A stretch of 60,345 bases of DNA from Janthinobacterium agaricidamnosum NBRC 102515 = DSM 9628 (GCF_000723165.1 NZ_HG322949.1:4745792-4806136), one strand, 5' to 3'. Positions 1 through 10,554 are shown, numbered from the stretch's first letter. Notes: generated by a model from the sequence alone, not told the origin. Program-made: numbers and translations.

Positions 1-107
1 CTCTAAGAGCGCTGCCCGCGCCATATCCCTCATCAGCGCCGGCGTATGACAAAACCATGCGCGCCGCTATATCATGCATGCTGGATGATCGGACCCCAGA
101 CCCCATT

Positions 108-1862
108 ATGACGACACTGTATGAATTGAACAGCTGCGATGAAGCCGGCTTCATCGCGCATTTGCGCGGCATTTACGAACACTCGCCATGGATACCCGAA
201 CGGGCCGCCGGCGCGCGGCCGTTCGCCGGCATCACCGAATTGAAGCGCGCGCTGCAAGACGTGCTGGCCGCCGCCAGCGTCGATGAACAGCTGGGCCTGA
301 TCCGCGCCCATCCGGAACTGGCCGGCAAGGCCGCCATCGCCGGCCAGCTGACGCAGGAATCGACCCGGGAACAAGCCAAATCCGGCCTGAACCTGTGCAG
401 CCCGGAAGAATTCGCCACGCTGCAGCAGCTCAATGCGGACTACAACGCCAAGTTCGGTTTCCCGTTCATCCTGGCCGTCAAAGGCCCGACCGGCAACGGC
501 TTGACGCGCAGCGAGATCATCGCCACGTTTACCCGGCGCCTGAAAAACCGCCGCCAGGATGAAGTCGCCGAGTCGCTGCGCCAGATCAAGCGCATCGCCG
601 AACTGCGCCTGAACGACTTGCTCGGCGCGACGCTGGAATTCGGCCCGCTGATCATGCAATGGTCGGAAACGCTGGGCGCCATCAGCGACAGCCCGGAACA
701 CCTGACCTGCGCCTACATGACCGCCGCGCACCAGGCCACCGCGGCCAGGCTGGCCGAATGGATGGCCGGCGCCGGCTTGCAGGTGCACATCGATGCGGTC
801 GGCAATGTGACCGGGCGCTACCTGTCCGAAACGCCCGGCGCCAGGACGCTGGTCACCGGCTCGCACTACGACACGGTGCGCAACGGCGGCAAATACGATG
901 GCCGGCTCGGCATCCTGCTGCCGATGGCGATCGCCGACCATTTGCACCGCGCCGGCACAAAACTGCCGTTCCACCTGGAGATCGTCGGCTTCGCCGAAGA
1001 GGAAGGCGTGCGCTTCAAGAGCACCTTCCTCGGCAGCACCGCGCTCACCGGCAAGTTCGACCCGGCGCTGCTGGAGCAGAGCGATGCGGACGGCATCAGC
1101 ATGCGCAGCGCCATCAGCGCCGCCGGCCACGATGTCGCAACGATCCCGGCCATCGCGCGCGATCCGGCCAGCCTGCTCGGCTATGTCGAAGTGCATATCG
1201 AACAGGGACCGGTGCTGCTGGAACGCGACTTGCCGCTGGGCGTGGTCAGCGCGATCGCCGGCAGTTCGCGCTACCTCGTGAATTTACGCGGCCTGGCCAG
1301 CCACGCCGGCACCACGCCGATGACGATGCGCAAGGACGCCGCGGCGGCCGCCGCCGAGATCGTGCTGCTGGTCGAACAGCGCTGCGGACAAGGCGAGGCG
1401 CTGGTCGGCACGGTAGGCCAGCTGCAAGTGCCGAATGGCTCGGTCAACGTGATTCCCGGCGCCTGCGACCTGTCGCTCGACATCCGCGCCGCCAGCGATG
1501 CGGTGCGGCTGGCCGCGGTGCGCGATGTATTGGACGGCATCGCTCGAATTTGCGAACGACGCCAGGTCGACGCCGAGATCCGGCAAGTGGTGTCGGCCGA
1601 CGCGGCGCCGTGCGCGCCATGGCTGATGGCGCAACTGGGCGAGGCTGTCGAACGCAGCGGCCTGCCGCGTTTCGACTTGCTGTCCGGCGCCGGCCACGAC
1701 GCGATGGCGATGGCCGAGATCACCGACGTGGCGATGCTGTTCACGCGCTGCGGCAATGGCGGCATCAGCCACAATCCGCTGGAAACCATGACCGCCGACG
1801 ACGCCGACATCGCGGCGCGGGTGCTGCTCGACTTCCTGCAGAATTTCAAGCCGACACCTTAA
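108..1862 (+). CDS. uraD-allC: Fused OHCU decarboxylase (UraD) and allantoate amidohydrolase
   Basis: This 584-residue protein joins two steps of urate breakdown. Residues 1 to about 165 match OHCU decarboxylase, which makes S-allantoin; the catalytic-His motif AHPELAGKA sits near residue 68. From about residue 175 it is an M20-type allantoate amidohydrolase with metal-site motifs TGSHYDTVRNGGKYDG, FAEEEGVRF, VEVHIEQGPVL and GAGHDAMAMA. The allantoinase step between the two reactions is missing here and is supplied by puuE at the other end of the window. An ATG at position 57 is also in frame, but the UraD domain begins right after the ATG at 108. The protein has no signal peptide and is probably cytoplasmic. 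The two-domain assignment is firm; substrate stereochemistry is inferred from family. Confidence 0.9.
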   Translation: MTTLYELNSCDEAGFIAHLRGIYEHSPWIPERAAGARPFAGITELKRALQDVLAAASVDEQLGLIRAHPELAGKAAIAGQLTQESTREQAKSGLNLCSPEEFATLQQLNADYNAKFGFPFILAVKGPTGNGLTRSEIIATFTRRLKNRRQDEVAESLRQIKRIAELRLNDLLGATLEFGPLIMQWSETLGAISDSPEHLTCAYMTAAHQATAARLAEWMAGAGLQVHIDAVGNVTGRYLSETPGARTLVTGSHYDTVRNGGKYDGRLGILLPMAIADHLHRAGTKLPFHLEIVGFAEEEGVRFKSTFLGSTALTGKFDPALLEQSDADGISMRSAISAAGHDVATIPAIARDPASLLGYVEVHIEQGPVLLERDLPLGVVSAIAGSSRYLVNLRGLASHAGTTPMTMRKDAAAAAAEIVLLVEQRCGQGEALVGTVGQLQVPNGSVNVIPGACDLSLDIRAASDAVRLAAVRDVLDGIARICERRQVDAEIRQVVSADAAPCAPWLMAQLGEAVERSGLPRFDLLSGAGHDAMAMAEITDVAMLFTRCGNGGISHNPLETMTADDADIAARVLLDFLQNFKPTP

Positions 1863-2096
1863 TTAAGTCTTCGGCGCCGGGTCTTGCAGGTTGAACAAGC
1901 GCTTGACGACGCTTTCCAGCGTCGCGAACACGCCCTCGACGCCCGGCACCGTATTGGTCGATTGCGCGACGAACCGGCCGATACAGCCGCCGATGGTTAC
2001 GCCCGGCACCATTTGATTCATCGCCAGCGAAACGTCGCGCGGCGACAGCACGCTCTCCTTGGTCTTCATCCGCAAATGACGCACCGCGGCCCGCAC
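1863..2096 (-). CDS. Small hypothetical protein
   Basis: A reading frame of 77 codons starts at a GTG four bases after AAGG and six bases beyond the stop of the TPR gene, so it could be translationally coupled to it. An ATG at 2069 is an alternative start but has no visible ribosome binding site. The product is rich in Val, Gly and Ser, has no clear membrane segment or signal peptide, and I recognise no family. It fills the gap between two convergent genes. Frames on the other strand also cross this stretch, so it may not be a gene. Confidence 0.4.
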   Translation of the reverse strand: MRAAVRHLRMKTKESVLSPRDVSLAMNQMVPGVTIGGCIGRFVAQSTNTVPGVEGVFATLESVVKRLFNLQDPAPKT

Positions 2097-2102
2097 CGCG
2101 CC

Positions 2103-3482
2103 TTATGATTTCGCAACAGGGTGCGCCAGCCAGTCGCGCAGCGCCTCGGCCACGCGGCCGATCACCGGTTCCCACTGACCGGCCTGTTCCTGCAAGAACA
2201 GGCGCATCGTTTGCGGATACCACGGCGTGTCGCTGCGCCCGGACAGCCAGCGCCAGTCAGTGCGGTGATGCGGCAGCAGCACCCAGCAAGGCTTGCCCAG
2301 CGCACCCGCCAGGTGGGCCACCGCCGTATCGACGCTGATCACCAGGTCCAGGCTGTCGACCAGCGCGGCGGTGTCGGCAAAGTCGCGCAGGGCCGGGCCG
2401 AACGGCAGCAGCGGCAGCAGCGGCGACGACTCCTCTTCGCCGGCGCCTTTTTGCAGACCGACCCACTGTACCTCACTGAACACGGCCAGCGGGACCAGCA
2501 TTTGCAGCGACGGCAGCGAACGGTCGGCATCGTTTTCAAACGCCGGATTGCCTTTCCAGACCAGGCCGATATTGATGCGCTCGCGCGGCAATTGGCCCGC
2601 CCAGTAGCGCTTGCGCGCCGGCTCGGCGCTCAGGTAGGGAATCGGCGCGGGGATCGTATCGAGCCGGGTGCCGCACAACCCGGGCAGGCTCAGCGTCAGG
2701 GTCCAGAAATCCCAGCCGTCGGCGGGCACCGCCTCGTCATAGGCGTACACCTGGTCGACGCCGCGCAAGGTCAGCATCAGCGATTTCAACGGCGGGTGGC
2801 AAATCAGCGCGACCCGCGCGGCGCCCCGCTCTTTCAGCAGCAGGATGTAGCGGCTAAACTGGATCGTGTCGCCGAGGCCGGCCTCAAAACTGATCACCAG
2901 CGACTTGCCGGCCAGCGGCTCGCCCTGCCAGCGCGGACACGAAAAATAAGCGGCCAGCGCGACCGATTGTTCGCGCGCTTCCAGCATGGTCCAGCCTTCT
3001 GCCATGCGCCCCTGGCGCAGCAGCAGATACGCCAGGTTGAAGCGCGCCTTGGCGCAGCCGCCGTCGAGCTGCAGCGCGCTGCGGTAGCAATCCTCGGCTT
3101 CCCGCTCGCGCCCCATATGCACCAGCAGCACGCCGAGGTTGGACCAGGCCGGCGCATGGTCCGGCTCCAGGTACAGCGCCAGCCGGCTCACCGTTTCGGC
3201 TTCGTCGAAACGCTTGGCCTTTAACAGCAGCGCCCCGAGGTTGCGGTAAATCTGCGGGTGATCCGGCAACAGTTCGATGGCGCGCCGGTAACAGGCTTCA
3301 GCCTGTTCCCAGCGCGCGGCCCGCTCGCCCAGGTAAGCCAGGTTGGCCAGCGCCGCGCCGCTGTCCGGATCGAGTTCCAGCACGCGCAGGAAGCATGCCT
3401 CGGCGGCGGCATCGTCGCCGTCGGCAAGATGACGGTTGCCTTGCGTGAAAAAGGCTAACGCCTGGTCGGATGGATGGGACAT
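2103..3482 (-). CDS. TPR-repeat protein with glycosyltransferase-like C-terminal half
   Basis: This protein of about 459 residues has two parts. The first 170 residues are tandem 34-residue TPR motifs with the usual pattern, such as AEACFLRVLELDPDSGAALA followed by similar AEACYRRAIELLPDHPQIY and AEDCYRSALQLDG units. The second half has the Rossmann-like layout of GT9/heptosyltransferase-like domains, including SFEAGLGDTIQFSRY, INIGLVWKGNP and a late LDLVISVDTAVAHLAGALGKP. Such fusions are common in betaproteobacteria, often without a known acceptor. I chose the ATG at 3482; an in-frame TTG at 3500 is less likely. It follows the pyrimidine operon on the same strand, but a GC-rich hairpin lies between them and nothing links it to base catabolism. 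Confidence 0.75.
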   Translation of the reverse strand: MSHPSDQALAFFTQGNRHLADGDDAAAEACFLRVLELDPDSGAALANLAYLGERAARWEQAEACYRRAIELLPDHPQIYRNLGALLLKAKRFDEAETVSRLALYLEPDHAPAWSNLGVLLVHMGREREAEDCYRSALQLDGGCAKARFNLAYLLLRQGRMAEGWTMLEAREQSVALAAYFSCPRWQGEPLAGKSLVISFEAGLGDTIQFSRYILLLKERGAARVALICHPPLKSLMLTLRGVDQVYAYDEAVPADGWDFWTLTLSLPGLCGTRLDTIPAPIPYLSAEPARKRYWAGQLPRERINIGLVWKGNPAFENDADRSLPSLQMLVPLAVFSEVQWVGLQKGAGEEESSPLLPLLPFGPALRDFADTAALVDSLDLVISVDTAVAHLAGALGKPCWVLLPHHRTDWRWLSGRSDTPWYPQTMRLFLQEQAGQWEPVIGRVAEALRDWLAHPVAKS

Positions 3483-3523
3483 GGCTGATGGCGGGAACAA
3501 AACACAGCCGACAGCATAGCACC

Positions 3524-3543
3524 GCCGGCGCGGCAGCGCCGGC
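3524..3543 (-). terminator. GC-rich hairpin after the pyrimidine operon
   Basis: A perfect 8-bp stem, GCCGGCGC pairing with GCGCCGGC around a 4-base loop, lies six bases beyond the stop of the carbamoyl-beta-alanine amidohydrolase gene. There is no U-run, so it is either a weak terminator or an mRNA 3'-end structure. Confidence 0.4.
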
Positions 3544-3548
3544 TTCGG

Positions 3549-4796
3549 TCACGCCACCCCGGCCCGCTCCAGCATCGCATGCAGCAGCACGTTGCAGCCC
3601 GCTTCCAGGTGTTCCGGCTTGGCGTCTTCGATTTCATTGTGGCTGATGCCGTCCTTGCACGGCACGAAAATCATGCCGGACGGCGCCAGCCGCGCCGCGT
3701 AAATCGCATCGTGGCCGGCTCCCGACACCACGTCCATCACTGAATAACCCAGCTTGGCGGTGGCGTTGCGCACCGCGCCGACGCAGTCCGGATGGAACGG
3801 GCATGGCGGGTAATACGAGACCCGTTCCAGCGTGATGCCGAGTCCGGATTCGGCGCGGGTGCGGTCGATGAAGGCGACCATTTCCTCGTGCATGGTGGTC
3901 AGCAGTTCTTGGTTGACGTTGCGCAGGTCGATGCTGAACTTGACTTCGCCCGGTATCACGTTGCGGCTGTTCGGAAACACTTGCACCATGCCGACCGTGC
4001 CGCGCCCGTACGGCGGATAGCGGTGGGCGATGGCCACCGCTTCCTGCATGATGCGGGTCGCCACTTGCAGCGCATCCTTGCGCAGTTGCATCGGGGTCGG
4101 CCCGGCATGCGCCTCCATGCCGCTGACCACGCAGTCGTACCAGGACAAGCCCATCACGGCCGGCACCACGCCGATCACCTTGCCGGCGTCTTCCAGCACC
4201 GGCCCCTGTTCGATATGGGTTTCGAAATACGCGCCGATCGGATGGTCGCCCGGCACCTGGTCGCCCTTGTAGCCGATCCGTTCCAGTTCCTCGCCGACGG
4301 TCTTGCCGTCGGTATCTTGCGCCGCATACGCGGTGTCCAGGCTGAAGGCGCCGCAAAACACGCCGGAACCCATCATCACCGGCACGAAGCGCGACCCTTC
4401 TTCATTGGTCCAGAACGCCACCTCGATCGGCGCCTCGGTCTGGATCTTCAAGTCGTTCAAGGTGCGCACCACTTCCAGGCCGGCCAGCACGCCGTAATTG
4501 CCGTCGAACTTGCCGCCGGTCGGCTGGGTGTCGATATGGCTGCCCGTCATCACCGGCGGCAGCGCATTATTGGTCCCGTCGCGGCGCATGAACACATTGC
4601 CGATCTGGTCGATGGTGATGCTCATGCCGGCTGCGCGGCCCCAGCCGACCACCAGGTCGCGTCCCTGTTTATCGAGGTCGGTCAGCGCCAGCCGCTTGAC
4701 GCCGCCTTTCGGGGTGGCGCCGATTTGCGCCAGTTCCATCAGCGCGGCCCACAGCCGGTCGCCATTGATACGTATCTCGCTGTGCAATTCACTCAT
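3549..4796 (-). CDS. N-carbamoyl-beta-alanine amidohydrolase (beta-ureidopropionase, M20 family)
   Basis: This 415-residue enzyme would hydrolyse N-carbamoyl-beta-alanine to beta-alanine, CO2 and ammonia, the third step of reductive uracil catabolism. It carries the dinuclear-metal motifs of the Zn-dependent hydantoinase/carbamoylase family: TGSHIDTQPTGGKFDG, FWTNEEGSRF, FETHIEQGPVLEDAG, GAGHDAIYAAR and DGISHNE. The ATG at 4796 is preceded by AAGGAGTTTCCAG, so it is preferred over the upstream in-frame start at 4862. It lies 25 bases after the dihydropyrimidinase gene, and that pairing sets its likely substrate. The same fold is also used for allantoate (compare the fusion at 108-1862) and for N-carbamoyl-L-amino acids, so sequence alone does not prove specificity. 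Confidence 0.88.
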   Translation of the reverse strand: MSELHSEIRINGDRLWAALMELAQIGATPKGGVKRLALTDLDKQGRDLVVGWGRAAGMSITIDQIGNVFMRRDGTNNALPPVMTGSHIDTQPTGGKFDGNYGVLAGLEVVRTLNDLKIQTEAPIEVAFWTNEEGSRFVPVMMGSGVFCGAFSLDTAYAAQDTDGKTVGEELERIGYKGDQVPGDHPIGAYFETHIEQGPVLEDAGKVIGVVPAVMGLSWYDCVVSGMEAHAGPTPMQLRKDALQVATRIMQEAVAIAHRYPPYGRGTVGMVQVFPNSRNVIPGEVKFSIDLRNVNQELLTTMHEEMVAFIDRTRAESGLGITLERVSYYPPCPFHPDCVGAVRNATAKLGYSVMDVVSGAGHDAIYAARLAPSGMIFVPCKDGISHNEIEDAKPEHLEAGCNVLLHAMLERAGVA

Positions 4797-4821
4797 CTGG
4801 AAACTCCTTGAGTTTGACGGT

Positions 4822-6231
<1,410 letters not shown>

Positions 6232-7713
6232 TCAAGACCGCACCACGCGCATCGCCGGCACGGCCTTGCCCTTCATTTGCAAGCCATAGGCCAGCGCCGA
6301 CAGCGCAACGCCAACGAACCAGGCATAGGTATAAATGGTCTTGAAAACGTCCGCCACATGGGGAAACGTAGCGGGAAACGCGGCATGCAGGAAGCCGGGA
6401 ATATTCGGCAGCACGCCGACCGCGAAAGCTACCAGCGCCGCCGTGTTCCAGCCATTGCCGTAAGAGTATTTGCCATCGTCGCGGTACAGTTGCGCGACAT
6501 CCAGCCGGGTCTTGCGGATGAAGTAATAATCGACGATCAGGATGCCGGCGATCGGCCCCAGCAGCGCCGAATAGCCGATCAGCCACGTGAAGATATAACC
6601 CTGGGTCGATTCCAGCACCTTCCACGGCATCATCACGATGGCGATCGAGGCGGTGATATAGCCGCCCATCTTGTATGAAATCCGCTGCGGCGCCAGCGAG
6701 GAAAAATCGTAGGCCGGTCCGACCAGGTTGGCCGCCAGGTTGACGCTGACGGTATCGATCAGCAAGACGATCAGCGCGACCAGCACCGCCGCGCCGGCCA
6801 TGCGGCTGGCCAGGTCGACCGGATCCCAGATCGCCTTGCCGTACAAGACCACCGACGCCGACGTGACGATCACCGCCAGCATGGCCAGCAAGCCCATCGG
6901 CACCGGCAAGCCGATGCTCTGGCCGACGATCTGGTCGCGCTGGCTCCTGGCGAAACGGGTGAAGTCGGGAATGTTCAGCGCCAGCGTGGCCCAGAAGCCG
7001 ACCATCGCGGTCAGCGAGGGCCAGAACACCACCCAGAACTGGCCGGCCTTTTTACCGCCGGGGATGAATTGCGAAGGCTGGTCGAGCAGCGCAGCGACGC
7101 CGCCGGCGCGGGTATGCACCCAATACAACAAGACCAGGCAAATCAGGATTTTCAGCGGCGCGGTATAGGTTTCCAGCTTGCGGATCGCCTCCATGCCGTG
7201 CAGGATGTAGTAAAACTGGATCGCCCAGAAGGCCAGGAAACACAGCAGCTGGCTGCCGTTGATGCCCAGCCAGGCGATCTTGTCGCCGCCCAGCTCACGG
7301 CCCAGCAGCACGCCCATCAGGATATAAATCATCTGGCCGCCGAACCAGGTCTGGATGCCGTACCAGCCGCAGGCGACAATCGCCCGCATCAGCGCCGGCA
7401 AGCGCGCGCCGGAAGTGCCGAACGAGGAGCGCGCCAGCACCGCGTAAGGAATGCCGTACTTGGTGCCGGCATGGCCGATCAGCAGCATCGGCAACAGCAC
7501 GATGGCGTTGGCCAGAAACACCGTGAGCACCGCCTGGTAGCCGGACATGCCGCTGTCGATCAAACTGGCCGACAAGGTGTAGGCCGGAATGCACATCACC
7601 ATGCCGACCCACAGCGCGGCGAAGTGATACCAGCGCCAGCTGCGCTGCGCCGCCGTGGTCGGCGCCAGGTCGGCGTTCCATAGCTGCGTATTGCCTGAGA
7701 AATCTTGGTTCAC
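6232..7713 (-). CDS. NCS1-family nucleobase (uracil/allantoin/hydantoin-type) permease
   Basis: A 493-residue, very hydrophobic protein with about twelve membrane segments, of the nucleobase:cation symporter-1 family. The amino end (AQRSWRWYHFAALWVGM) and the segment NIPDFTRFARSQ are typical of NCS1 carriers. It should import a pyrimidine base or a hydantoin-like compound across the inner membrane. It uses a GTG start at 7713 behind GGAGAACAATTC. It sits between preA and dihydropyrimidinase, so uracil, thymine or dihydropyrimidine is the expected load. Its 5' region holds a 10-bp hairpin (7737-7762) that may tune its expression relative to the enzymes upstream. Confidence 0.88.
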   Translation of the reverse strand: MNQDFSGNTQLWNADLAPTTAAQRSWRWYHFAALWVGMVMCIPAYTLSASLIDSGMSGYQAVLTVFLANAIVLLPMLLIGHAGTKYGIPYAVLARSSFGTSGARLPALMRAIVACGWYGIQTWFGGQMIYILMGVLLGRELGGDKIAWLGINGSQLLCFLAFWAIQFYYILHGMEAIRKLETYTAPLKILICLVLLYWVHTRAGGVAALLDQPSQFIPGGKKAGQFWVVFWPSLTAMVGFWATLALNIPDFTRFARSQRDQIVGQSIGLPVPMGLLAMLAVIVTSASVVLYGKAIWDPVDLASRMAGAAVLVALIVLLIDTVSVNLAANLVGPAYDFSSLAPQRISYKMGGYITASIAIVMMPWKVLESTQGYIFTWLIGYSALLGPIAGILIVDYYFIRKTRLDVAQLYRDDGKYSYGNGWNTAALVAFAVGVLPNIPGFLHAAFPATFPHVADVFKTIYTYAWFVGVALSALAYGLQMKGKAVPAMRVVRS

Positions 7714-7736
7714 GAATTGTTCTCCATCGGTAGACG

Positions 7737-7762
7737 CCCCTGCGTCATAGTGGACGCAGGGG
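7737..7762 (-). other. Perfect 10-bp hairpin in the permease leader
   Basis: CCCCTGCGTC at 7737-7746 pairs perfectly with GACGCAGGGG at 7753-7762 around six bases. It lies in the 127-base gap between preA and the NCS1 permease, 24 bases before the GTG start. There is no U-run. It could be an intercistronic stability element, a weak attenuator or a protein site. Confidence 0.55.
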
Positions 7763-7840
7763 ATGCGGGTTATCGGAGTATTGTTGTTAGTGACAGCACA
7801 GTCCGCATTAGTTTATAACAAATATGACGCTGGAAATGTC

Positions 7841-9124
7841 TTACCTAGGTTGCGGCGACTCGGCTCTGGGATTGCGCGCATCTTGCGTCCAGTTCATATA
7901 CGGCTTGCCGCTTTCCTGGCGCACCATCGTGATGCAACCCTGCACCGGACAAGTGATTTCGCACAGGTTGCAACCGACGCATTCCTCCTTGATCACTTCA
8001 TAGGTGCGCACGCCGGCGGCGTCGATCAGTTGCGCGATCGACTGGTGCGACGTGTCTTCGCAGGCGACGTAGCATTTGCCGCACTTGATGCAATCGTCCT
8101 GGTTGATTTGCGCAATGACCTGGTAATTCATGTCCAGGTATTTCCAGTCGGTGGTGTTGGACACCGCCTTGCCGCAAAAATCGCCGATGGTTTGATAGCC
8201 CTTCTCGTCCATCCAGCGCGACAAGCCGTCCTTCATCTCTTCGACGATGCGAAAACCGTGCAGCATCGCGGCGGTGCACACTTGCACCGAGCCGGCGCCG
8301 AGCGCGATGAATTCGGCCGCGTCGCGCCAGTTGCCGATGCCGCCGATGCCGGAAATCGGCAAGCCGTGGGTGGCCGGATCGCGGGCGATTTCCGCCACCA
8401 TATTGAGTGCGATCGGTTTCACCGCCGCGCCGCAATAACCGCCGTGGGTGCTGGCGCCGCCGACGATCGGCAAGGCCACCATGCGGTCCAGGTCGAGCGA
8501 GGTGATCGAGTTGATGGTGTTGATCAGCGAGACCGCATCGGCGCCGCCGGCCAGCGCGGCGCGGGCCGGCATGCGCACGTCGGTGATGTTCGGCGTCAGC
8601 TTGACGATCACCGGCAGGCGCGAGTATTTCTTGCACCAGGCGGTAACCATTTGCACATACTCCGGCACCTGCCCGACCGCCGCGCCCATGCCGCGTTCCG
8701 GCATGCCGTGCGGGCAGCCGAAATTGAGTTCGATGCCGTCGGCGCCGGTCGCCTCGACCTTGGGCAGGATCTCGGCCCACAGCCGTTCTTCGCACGGCAG
8801 CATCAGCGACACGACCATCGCGCGGTCCGGCCAGTCCTTCTTGACTTGCGTGATTTCGCGCAGGTTGATGTCCAGCGAACGGTCGGTGATCAGCTCGATA
8901 TTATTAAAGCCGATCACTTCGCGGTTCTTGCCGTACAGCGCGGAATAGCGCGACGACACGTTGACCGGCGGCGGATCTTCGCCCAGCGTTTTCCACACCA
9001 CGCCGCCCCAGCCGGCCTCGAAGGCGCGCACCACGTTATACGCCTTGTCGGTCGGCGGCGCGGACGCCAGCCAGAAGGGATTCGGCGCCTTGATGCCGCA
9101 AAAATCGATGCTCAGGTCAGCCAT
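7841..9124 (-). CDS. preA: NAD-dependent dihydropyrimidine dehydrogenase, subunit PreA
   Basis: This 427-residue subunit reduces uracil or thymine to the dihydro form on FMN. Residues 1 to about 310 form a dihydroorotate dehydrogenase-like barrel with IELNFGCPHGMPERGMG and KLTPNITD. The C-terminal part carries two ferredoxin-type [4Fe-4S] motifs, CIKCGKCYVAC and CVGCNLCEITCP. It overlaps the end of preT by eight bases, implying coupled translation and a 1:1 complex. At the place where the mammalian enzyme has the catalytic Cys (LACGQ), this protein reads AAVGQ; I do not know whether this is general among bacterial homologues. Electrons arrive from PreT. Confidence 0.93.
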   Translation of the reverse strand: MADLSIDFCGIKAPNPFWLASAPPTDKAYNVVRAFEAGWGGVVWKTLGEDPPPVNVSSRYSALYGKNREVIGFNNIELITDRSLDINLREITQVKKDWPDRAMVVSLMLPCEERLWAEILPKVEATGADGIELNFGCPHGMPERGMGAAVGQVPEYVQMVTAWCKKYSRLPVIVKLTPNITDVRMPARAALAGGADAVSLINTINSITSLDLDRMVALPIVGGASTHGGYCGAAVKPIALNMVAEIARDPATHGLPISGIGGIGNWRDAAEFIALGAGSVQVCTAAMLHGFRIVEEMKDGLSRWMDEKGYQTIGDFCGKAVSNTTDWKYLDMNYQVIAQINQDDCIKCGKCYVACEDTSHQSIAQLIDAAGVRTYEVIKEECVGCNLCEITCPVQGCITMVRQESGKPYMNWTQDARNPRAESPQPR

Positions 9125-10496
9125 GCTGCGCCTCCGCCTTGGACAGGATATCGTGATGGATGGCCAGTGCGGCCAGTTTGCCGTGCTGGACGGCTTGCAC
9201 CGTCAAGTCCTGGCCAGGGGCGACACAGTCGCCGCCGGCGTAAATGCCCGGCAAGACCGTGCGGAACTGGCTGTCGACGGCGATCTTGTCGCCATCGCGC
9301 CGCAGCAGTGCGGCCAGCGGATCGGCCTTGATGCCGGCTTCGTCCAGGCTTTGGCCGATGGCCTTGAAAATCGCGTCGGCGGCGATCTCCACCGTTTCGC
9401 CGGTAGCAATCAGGCGGCCATTGTCGGCCCGGGTTTTCTCGAAGCGCATGCCGGCCACGCGGCCGGCGCCATCCAGCAATACTTGCTGCGGCTGCGCCCA
9501 GGTCAGCATGCGCACCTGGTTGGCCTTGGCGATGTCCTGTTCGTGATGGGTCGCGCTCATCGCCTCGAAGCCGCGGCGGTACACCAGCGTGACTTCTTCG
9601 CAGCCGAGGCGCTGGATTTGCACCGCCATGTCGATCGCGGTATTGCCGGCGCCGATGACGATGGCCCGCTTCGGCAGCGGCAGCTTGCTTAAATCATCGG
9701 CCTGGCGCAGCTCGGCGATGTAGTCGACCGCGGCCAGCAGACCCGGGGCATCTTCGCCGGTCAGGCCCAGCTTGCGGCTGGCGCCCAGGCCCAGGCCGAG
9801 GAAGACCGCGTCGTATTGTTGATGCAGTTCCCTGAGCTGCAGATTGCCGCCCAGGGTCTGGCTACATCGAATTTCGATGCCGCCGATGCCGAGCAGGAAG
9901 TCCACTTCCTTTTGCGCGAAATCGTCGGTCAATTTGTATTTGGCGATGCCGTACTCATTCAGGCCGCCGGCCTTTTCGCGCGCCTCGAAAATCACCACGT
10001 CGTGGCCCAGCATCGCCAGCCGGTGCGCGCAGGACAGGCCGGCCGGGCCGGCGCCGACCACCGCCACGGTCTTGCCGGTGGACGGCGCGCGCTGGAACGG
10101 ATGGCTGGCAAAAGTCATGTTGTCGACCGCGTGGCGTTGCAGCAGGCCGATCTTGACCGGCTGGCCTTCGGCGTCGTGATTGCGCACGCAGACATCCTGG
10201 CACAGGATCTCGGTCGGACAGACGCGGGCACAACTGCCGCCCAGGATATTCTGCTTCAGGATGGTCGCCGCGGCGCCATTGATATTCTTGTCGTGGATGT
10301 TGCGGATAAAGCTGGCGACGTCGATTTCCGACGGGCAGATGCGGCTGCACGGCGCATCGTAGCAATACAGGCAGCGTGCGCTTTCGATCGCCGCCTGGCG
10401 CGGCGTCAAGGCCGGCGCCAGGTCGGTGAAATGCCCGGCCAGGTCGCTATTGGACAAGCCAGGCTGCGGCAGGTAGTTCAGGGATTCGATCATCAT
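9117..10496 (-). CDS. preT: NAD-dependent dihydropyrimidine dehydrogenase, subunit PreT
   Basis: This subunit of about 459 residues moves electrons from NAD(P)H through FAD and Fe-S clusters to PreA. It has an N-terminal GltD-like Fe-S region (CLYCYDAPCSRICPSEID and CARVCPTEILCQDVC), an FAD Rossmann motif VAVVGAGPAGLSCAH and a nucleotide-binding motif AIVIGAGNTAIDMA. Four ATG-type starts are bunched at the front (MEMM). The AGGA at 10503-10506 leaves six bases before the ATG at 10496, so that start is preferred over the one at 10502. It lies about 58 bases after the semialdehyde dehydrogenase and overlaps preA. GltD-like oxidoreductases look alike, but the overlap with preA settles the role. 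Confidence 0.92.
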   Translation of the reverse strand: MMIESLNYLPQPGLSNSDLAGHFTDLAPALTPRQAAIESARCLYCYDAPCSRICPSEIDVASFIRNIHDKNINGAAATILKQNILGGSCARVCPTEILCQDVCVRNHDAEGQPVKIGLLQRHAVDNMTFASHPFQRAPSTGKTVAVVGAGPAGLSCAHRLAMLGHDVVIFEAREKAGGLNEYGIAKYKLTDDFAQKEVDFLLGIGGIEIRCSQTLGGNLQLRELHQQYDAVFLGLGLGASRKLGLTGEDAPGLLAAVDYIAELRQADDLSKLPLPKRAIVIGAGNTAIDMAVQIQRLGCEEVTLVYRRGFEAMSATHHEQDIAKANQVRMLTWAQPQQVLLDGAGRVAGMRFEKTRADNGRLIATGETVEIAADAIFKAIGQSLDEAGIKADPLAALLRRDGDKIAVDSQFRTVLPGIYAGGDCVAPGQDLTVQAVQHGKLAALAIHHDILSKAEAQHG

Positions 10497-10554
10497 TTCC
10501 ATTCCTGCGGATTAATTAGGGACTCATATCGATACGACTGAATTGCTGGACCGC

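Noticed and set aside
1846..2223. An alternative minus-strand frame of 125 codons over the small gene at 1863-2096
   Set aside because: It overlaps the well-supported end of the TPR gene and is very Arg- and Gly-rich; the 77-codon frame is more protein-like.
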